From the NCBI RefSeq assembly GCF_029392895.1, contig NZ_CP114200.1, positions 6,516,501-6,580,500 on the forward strand: a DNA stretch of 64,000 nucleotides. Direction: 5' to 3'. Positions 60,141 to 64,000 of this stretch are shown one piece after another. Numbering within the stretch: position 1 is the stretch's first letter; each line of letters starts with the position of its first letter. The position numbers were made by a program, and so were the translations under genes. Source of the stretch: Streptomyces sp. 71268 (GTDB lineage: Bacteria; Actinomycetota; Actinomycetes; Streptomycetales; Streptomycetaceae). The notes under the pieces are model-generated. The model had not been told where the DNA came from, made no database searches, and saw only the letters and a program-made list of their open reading frames with translations.

Positions 60141-60764
60141 ATGGGTCAGCCGGAAAGCCGCGAAGGGGAGCAGGGACAGCTACCTCCGGGGCAACGGCTA
60201 CAACGGGGCTGGCCGGTCACCCACTACGGCCCGGTGCCCAGGTTCCGACCCGACCGCTGGGAGTTCCGCGTATTCGGCGCGACGGCCGACGGGGACAAGC
60301 ACTGCTGGACGCACGAGGAATTCGCGGCCCTTCCGTACTCCACGGTCGTGGCCGATCTGCACTGCGTGACGAAGTTCAGCATGTTGGGCGCGGAGTGGGG
60401 CGGCGTGCCCGCCCGACTGTTCCTCGAACTCGCTCCGCCGGCCGAAGATGTCACCCATGTGATGGTGTGGGCGGAATACGGGTTCAGCTCGAATCTGCGA
60501 CTCGAGGATTTCGCGGCCGAGCGGACAATTTTCGCCACGCACAAGGGCGGCGAGCCGCTGACGGCGGAGCACGGATTTCCGGTCCGCCTCATCGTTCCCC
60601 AGCTCTACGCGTGGAAAGGCCCGAAATGGGTGCGCGGCGTGGAGTACATGACCGCCGACCGGCGCGGCTTTTGGGAAGAGCGGGGATATCACAACCTCGG
60701 TGACCCCTGGCGCGAGCAGCGCTACTCCTACCAGGAGGAGCCGGGCGACGGCCCGGAGCTGTAG
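60141..60764 (+). CDS. Sulfite oxidase-like molybdopterin-domain protein
   Basis: A 207-residue protein containing just the molybdopterin-binding domain of the sulfite oxidase/MsrP superfamily. The molybdenum-ligating Cys75 is in DLHCVTKFSMLGAEWGGVP. The pterin-contact block is YGFSSNLRLEDF, and HGFPVRLIVPQLYAWKGPKWVRGVEY is the conserved end. There is no signal peptide or heme partner, so it is probably cytosolic with an unknown oxidoreductase role. ATG 60141 has GGAGG unusually close, one base before. It is less GC-rich than its neighbours in the middle (for example 60460-60560). Confidence 0.88.
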   Translation: MGQPESREGEQGQLPPGQRLQRGWPVTHYGPVPRFRPDRWEFRVFGATADGDKHCWTHEEFAALPYSTVVADLHCVTKFSMLGAEWGGVPARLFLELAPPAEDVTHVMVWAEYGFSSNLRLEDFAAERTIFATHKGGEPLTAEHGFPVRLIVPQLYAWKGPKWVRGVEYMTADRRGFWEERGYHNLGDPWREQRYSYQEEPGDGPEL

Positions 60765-60809
60765 CCAGCGCCCCGGCGCCGGGTCTGACCCGGCCCGGCG
60801 GGGGTGCCG

Positions 60810-61685
60810 TCAGCCCGCGCGCAGTTCCTTGAGCCGGGCCACGTCCGCGGCGTGCCCCTCCTTGCCGCCCGGCGTCTCGATCACCAGCGGCACGCCGGCC
60901 GTGGCCGGGTGGGTGAACAGCTCGCCGAAGGCGTCCGCCCCGATGTGGCCGGCGCCGATGTTGGCGTGCCGGTCCTTGTGGGCGCCGACGACGTCCTTGG
61001 AGTCGTTGGCGTGGATGAGCTTCAGCCGCCCCTCGCCCACCACCGCGACCAGCTCGTCGAGGAGCGCCTTGGTGCCCCCGGCGGCGGCCATGTCGTGGCC
61101 GGCGGCGAACGCGTGGCAGGTGTCCAGGCACACGCCGAGCCGCGGGTGCCGGTCGAGCACGTCGAAGTAGGGGCCCAGGTCCTCGGCGAGCGCGCACAGC
61201 GACGCGCCCTGTCCCGCGGTCGGCTCAAGGAGCAGCCAGGGGTCGTCGTCGTGCGTCAGCTCGTCGAGCAGGGGCAGCAGCCGCTCCCTGACCTGCGCGA
61301 GCGCGGTGGCGCGGGACCGGCCACCGGTGGCCGAGCCGGTGTGCACGACCACCCCGAGCGCGCCGATGGCCCGGCCCCGGCGCAGCGAGTGCCGCAGCGA
61401 CTCCACCGACTTCTCGGCGGTCGCCTCGGTGTGCGAGCCGAAGTTGATCAGGTAGGGCGCGTGCACGTACGCCGGCAGCGACTCGGCCGCGCAGGCCGCG
61501 CGGAACTCCTCGTCCTGGCGCGGGTTGCCGGCCGGGGTGGCCCAGCCGCGCGGGTTGGCGACGAAGACCTGGAGGCTCTCGGCGCCGAGGTCGCGGGCGT
61601 AGGACAGGCCGACGGAGGCGAGCCCTCCGGCCACGGGTACGTGGCCGCCGATGGGGTTGCGGGTGCGGATGGCAGACGTGCTCAC
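60810..61685 (-). CDS. nfo: Endonuclease IV (AP endonuclease)
   Basis: A 291-residue class II AP endonuclease of the TIM-barrel type; it cuts DNA 5' to abasic sites. Zinc ligands are recognisable: YVHAPYLINFGS, VVVHTGSATGG, LLEPTAGQG, GVCLDTCHAFAAGHD, IHANDSKDVVGAHKDRHANIGAGHIG and VIETPGG. GTG 61685 follows CACCCT by six bases (leaderless pattern). It is monocistronic, convergent with the molybdopterin-domain gene over a GC-rich hairpin at about 60773-60803. Confidence 0.93.
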   Translation of the reverse strand: MSTSAIRTRNPIGGHVPVAGGLASVGLSYARDLGAESLQVFVANPRGWATPAGNPRQDEEFRAACAAESLPAYVHAPYLINFGSHTEATAEKSVESLRHSLRRGRAIGALGVVVHTGSATGGRSRATALAQVRERLLPLLDELTHDDDPWLLLEPTAGQGASLCALAEDLGPYFDVLDRHPRLGVCLDTCHAFAAGHDMAAAGGTKALLDELVAVVGEGRLKLIHANDSKDVVGAHKDRHANIGAGHIGADAFGELFTHPATAGVPLVIETPGGKEGHAADVARLKELRAG

Positions 61686-61691
61686 GCACCA

Positions 61692-61697
61692 AGGGTG
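61692..61697 (-). promoter_or_regulatory. -10 element, leaderless promoter of nfo
   Basis: CACCCT on the minus strand, six bases before GTG 61685; weaker than the TANNNT copies. Confidence 0.35.
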
Positions 61698-61802
61698 CCA
61701 GCCGGGCACACGCTCCGGAGCGCCGGGCCGGGTGGCGTCGGCCACCCCGCCGGCCCCGGCGGGCCGCCTTCGCGAGCGACGGGCCCCGCGCGCTCCGGAC
61801 GG

Positions 61803-61840
61803 CCCGGCCCCCGCGAGCGGCGGGGCTCGCGGGGGCCGGG
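61803..61840 (-). terminator. Terminator after the PASTA kinase
   Basis: CCCGGCCCCCGCGAG at 61803-61817 pairs perfectly over 15 bp with 61826-61840. Confidence 0.75.
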
Positions 61841-61865
61841 GCAGTCGTGGCGTGGCGGCGTCGGG

Positions 61866-63878
61866 TCAGCGCACTCGCAGGGTGATCTTGCTGCCCTTCG
61901 GCGCTTCGTCGCCGCCGTCGACCGACTGGTCGAAGACCGTGTCGCCGAAGAAGAAGCGGTTGACGCCGACCTCGAAGCCCGCGTCCTCCAGCTTCCGCTT
62001 GGCGTCGTCCAGGTGGTCGCCCTCGACGTGCGGCACCTCGATCATCTCCTTGCCCTTGGACGGCGTCAGGGTGATCGTGTCGCCCTCGGCGACGCGCGAC
62101 CCCTCGGGCGGGTTCTGCAGCGCGACGGTGTCCTTGTCCTCGTCCGAGAAGACCGGCTCGGCGATCTTCACGTCGAGGCCGGCGTCCCGCAGCTCGCTCT
62201 CGGCGTCGTCGAGCACGTCGCCGACGACGTCCGGCAGGTCGATGGGGGCGCCCTTGCTCACGGTGACCGCCACGGCCGAGTCCGGGCGCCGTTCCGTACC
62301 GGCCGCCGGCTCGGAGCCCAGCACGTCGCCGCGCGGGGTCTCCTCGCTGAAGCGCTTGGTCACCTTGCCGAGGCTGAGCCCGGCGTCCTCGATCTTCTTC
62401 CTGGCGTCCTCCAGCGACATGCCCGCCACGTTCGGCACCTCGGCCATCTCCGTGCCGCGCGAGACGGTGAGGGTGACGGTGCCGGTGTTGCGGATGCGGG
62501 CGTTGCTCTCGGGGTGGGTGGAGATGATCCGCCCCTTCTCCACGACGTCGCTGAAGCCGTGCTTGATCTTGACGTCGAGCCCCGCGTCCCGCACCTTCTT
62601 CTCGGCTTCGGCCTGCTTCATGCTCAGTACGGCGGGCACGTGCGTGAACTGGCCGGAGTTGATGTACCAGATGCCGAGTCCGACGCCGAAGACCAGCAGC
62701 AGCGCCGTGACCGCGGTGAGCACCGGACGGCGCGGCATGCGCAGCCCGCCGGGGCGGCGCGGCCGCTTGGGCGGCGGGTCGTCGTTGACCGGGCGCTCTT
62801 CCAGCAGCCGCGGGCGCAGCACGCTGGTGCGGTTCAGCTCGTCGTCACCGTCCGCCGCCGCGCCGCCGGCCACGGGGCTCGGCGCCGGCTGCCGCCGGGT
62901 GGCGGTCTCGCGCGCCGCGGCGGCCCGTGGGATCACGCTCGTGCGGTCGTCGGGGCCGCTGCCGGAGCGCGGCACCGGGGCGTCGAGCGTGCCGGCCTTC
63001 GCCCGTGGCGGGGCCACGTCGAGCTGCGCGTCGGTCAGGCCCGAGCGGGCGGTGCGCAGCCGGCCGAGGAGTTCCACGGCGCCGGCCGGGCGCTGCTCGG
63101 GGTCGCGGGCGGTGGCCTCGGCCACCAGCTCGTCCAGCGCCGGGGCGAGCCCCGGCACGCTGCGCGAGGGCGCCGGGACGTCCTCGTGCAACTGCTGGTA
63201 GAGCACCTGGGCCGGGGTGGTGCCGGTGTGCGGCTTGGCGCCGGTGAGCATCTCGTACAGGACCACGCCGCAGGCGTACACGTCCGCCCTGGTGTCGGCC
63301 GTGCCGTGCTCGATCTGCTCGGGCGCCAGGTAGGAGACGGTGCCGAGGACGGCGCCGGTGGAGGTGTTGGTCGCCGCGTCCACCGTCCGCACCAGCCCGA
63401 AGTCGGCGACCTTGACCCGGCCGTCGTCGCCGATCAGCACGTTCTCCGGCTTCATGTCGCGGTGTACGAGGCCGGCCAGGTGGGCCGCGCCCAGCGCGGC
63501 GAGCACCGGCTCCGCGACGTCCAGGGCGATGCGCGGCTGGAGCGCCCCCCGCTCGCGCAGCACGTCGCGCAGCGTGCAGCCGGCCACGTACTCCATCGCG
63601 AGGTAGACGTACGTGCCGTCGGTTCCCTGGTCGAACACGCCCACCACGTTGGGGTGGTCGAGCCGGGCCACGGACTTGGCCTCGCGGATGAACCGTTCGA
63701 CGAACGCTTCGTCGGTGGCCAGCGCCGGGTGCATCACCTTGAGCGCGAGCACGCGGTCGAGCCGGGTGTCGACGGCCCGGTAGACCGTCGCCATACCGCC
63801 GACGGCGATCCGCGCCTCGATCCGGTAGCGGCCGTCGAGTACCTGCCCGACGAGCGGGTCCTGCAGGGTCGTATCCAC
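61866..63878 (-). CDS. PknB-type Ser/Thr kinase with four PASTA domains
   Basis: A 670-residue transmembrane kinase. The kinase domain (about 17-275) is complete: G-loop IAVGGMATVYRA, Lys47, HRDMKPEN (139-146), DFG (159-161) and APEQ. A Pro/Arg-rich juxtamembrane part (280-380) contains possible phosphosites (RTSVIP, RTSVLRP). One helix follows (about 386-406). Four PASTA repeats (about 410-670) should bind muropeptides outside the cell and signal cell-wall status. GTG 63878 is preferred: TAGACT ends eight bases before it. The last PASTA repeat ends at the carboxy terminus (GSKITLRVR). Confidence 0.95.
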   Translation of the reverse strand: MDTTLQDPLVGQVLDGRYRIEARIAVGGMATVYRAVDTRLDRVLALKVMHPALATDEAFVERFIREAKSVARLDHPNVVGVFDQGTDGTYVYLAMEYVAGCTLRDVLRERGALQPRIALDVAEPVLAALGAAHLAGLVHRDMKPENVLIGDDGRVKVADFGLVRTVDAATNTSTGAVLGTVSYLAPEQIEHGTADTRADVYACGVVLYEMLTGAKPHTGTTPAQVLYQQLHEDVPAPSRSVPGLAPALDELVAEATARDPEQRPAGAVELLGRLRTARSGLTDAQLDVAPPRAKAGTLDAPVPRSGSGPDDRTSVIPRAAAARETATRRQPAPSPVAGGAAADGDDELNRTSVLRPRLLEERPVNDDPPPKRPRRPGGLRMPRRPVLTAVTALLLVFGVGLGIWYINSGQFTHVPAVLSMKQAEAEKKVRDAGLDVKIKHGFSDVVEKGRIISTHPESNARIRNTGTVTLTVSRGTEMAEVPNVAGMSLEDARKKIEDAGLSLGKVTKRFSEETPRGDVLGSEPAAGTERRPDSAVAVTVSKGAPIDLPDVVGDVLDDAESELRDAGLDVKIAEPVFSDEDKDTVALQNPPEGSRVAEGDTITLTPSKGKEMIEVPHVEGDHLDDAKRKLEDAGFEVGVNRFFFGDTVFDQSVDGGDEAPKGSKITLRVR

Positions 63879-63886
63879 GACAGAGG

Positions 63887-63892
63887 AGTCTA
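63887..63892 (-). promoter_or_regulatory. -10 element, leaderless promoter of the PASTA kinase gene
   Basis: TAGACT on the minus strand, eight bases before GTG 63878. I see nothing else between here and the window edge. Confidence 0.5.
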
Positions 63893-64000
63893 CGAGCCGT
63901 GCCCGACACCCGGGCTCACCAGCGGTGGCACCGGCCGCGACTGAAGCCGAACAGTGACCGGAGAGTGGCACTCCCGTGCGAACCGCCCGCCTGGGCCGGC

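Overview
The window is a 64 kb piece of a very GC-rich actinomycete chromosome, almost certainly Streptomyces or a close relative. The evidence is third-position G/C codon use, frequent GTG and some TTG starts, TANNNT promoters placed directly on start codons, a Trp-Trp-Trp trp leader peptide, a SAM-IV-type riboswitch, and a PimB-like mannosyltransferase next to a FadD15-like ligase. From memory, the gene order is that of the conserved core around the cta/qcr and glkA loci of Streptomyces coelicolor. I see no phage, insertion sequence, CRISPR array, tRNA or rRNA.

Layout. 1-5969: end of an ABC exporter, a methyltransferase/DUF3043 pair, then a Psp-type envelope-stress locus (PspA, PspAA, sensor kinase, response regulator). 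6104-13161: NAD synthesis (nadA), an Fe-S carrier, a large anchored protein of unknown role, an adenosine-kinase-like PfkB enzyme and a cysteine desulfurase fused to TusA. 13637-23126: the terminal respiratory chain, ctaCDF then ctaE-qcrCAB, separated by an L,D-transpeptidase lipoprotein and a degenerate receiver protein. 23253-27943: trpD, a SAM-IV riboswitch with a six-codon ORF ahead of a class V aminotransferase, and a glycerate kinase. 28012-33305: an SLC13-type permease, an OmpR-type two-component system with a small membrane protein, a lone RAM domain and a rhomboid protease. 33596-41163: a zinc ribbon and NYN nuclease-like pair, tandem NlpC/P60 hydrolases, an HEXXH protein and the PimB-like enzyme. 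41292-50751: acyl-CoA ligase, phosphoesterase, a START/ArsA-like/DUF5304/glkA run, a degenerate EEP protein, an acidic membrane protein and a hydrolase. 51022-64000: acyltransferase, a two-component pair with a frameshifted kinase, pfkA, leader-controlled TrpEG, class II DAHP synthase, Bfd and Bfr, a molybdopterin-domain protein, endonuclease IV and a PASTA kinase.

Themes. Primary metabolism dominates: respiration (cta/qcr), glycolytic entry (glkA, pfkA), aromatic amino acids (DAHP synthase, TrpEG, trpD), sulfur and Fe-S supply (two class V enzymes, ErpA-like, NadA) and iron storage. Envelope maintenance is the second theme (Psp, P60, L,D-transpeptidase, PimB, acyltransferase, PASTA kinase).

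Most interesting signals. (1) Two matching operators, ATGA-N7-ATGAGGA-N4-TTCATC, lie 34-35 bp before both ends of the 28012-32102 two-component/transporter block. (2) The SAM-IV riboswitch is followed by a six-codon ORF. (3) A 21-bp palindrome sits on the ctaE start codon. (4) The trp leader peptide appears to be translated from a leaderless mRNA. (5) Several enzymes have lost canonical catalytic residues: the ArsA-like P-loop, the EEP protein and the receiver at 18262. Homology and function statements come from motif reading only; no database search was run.
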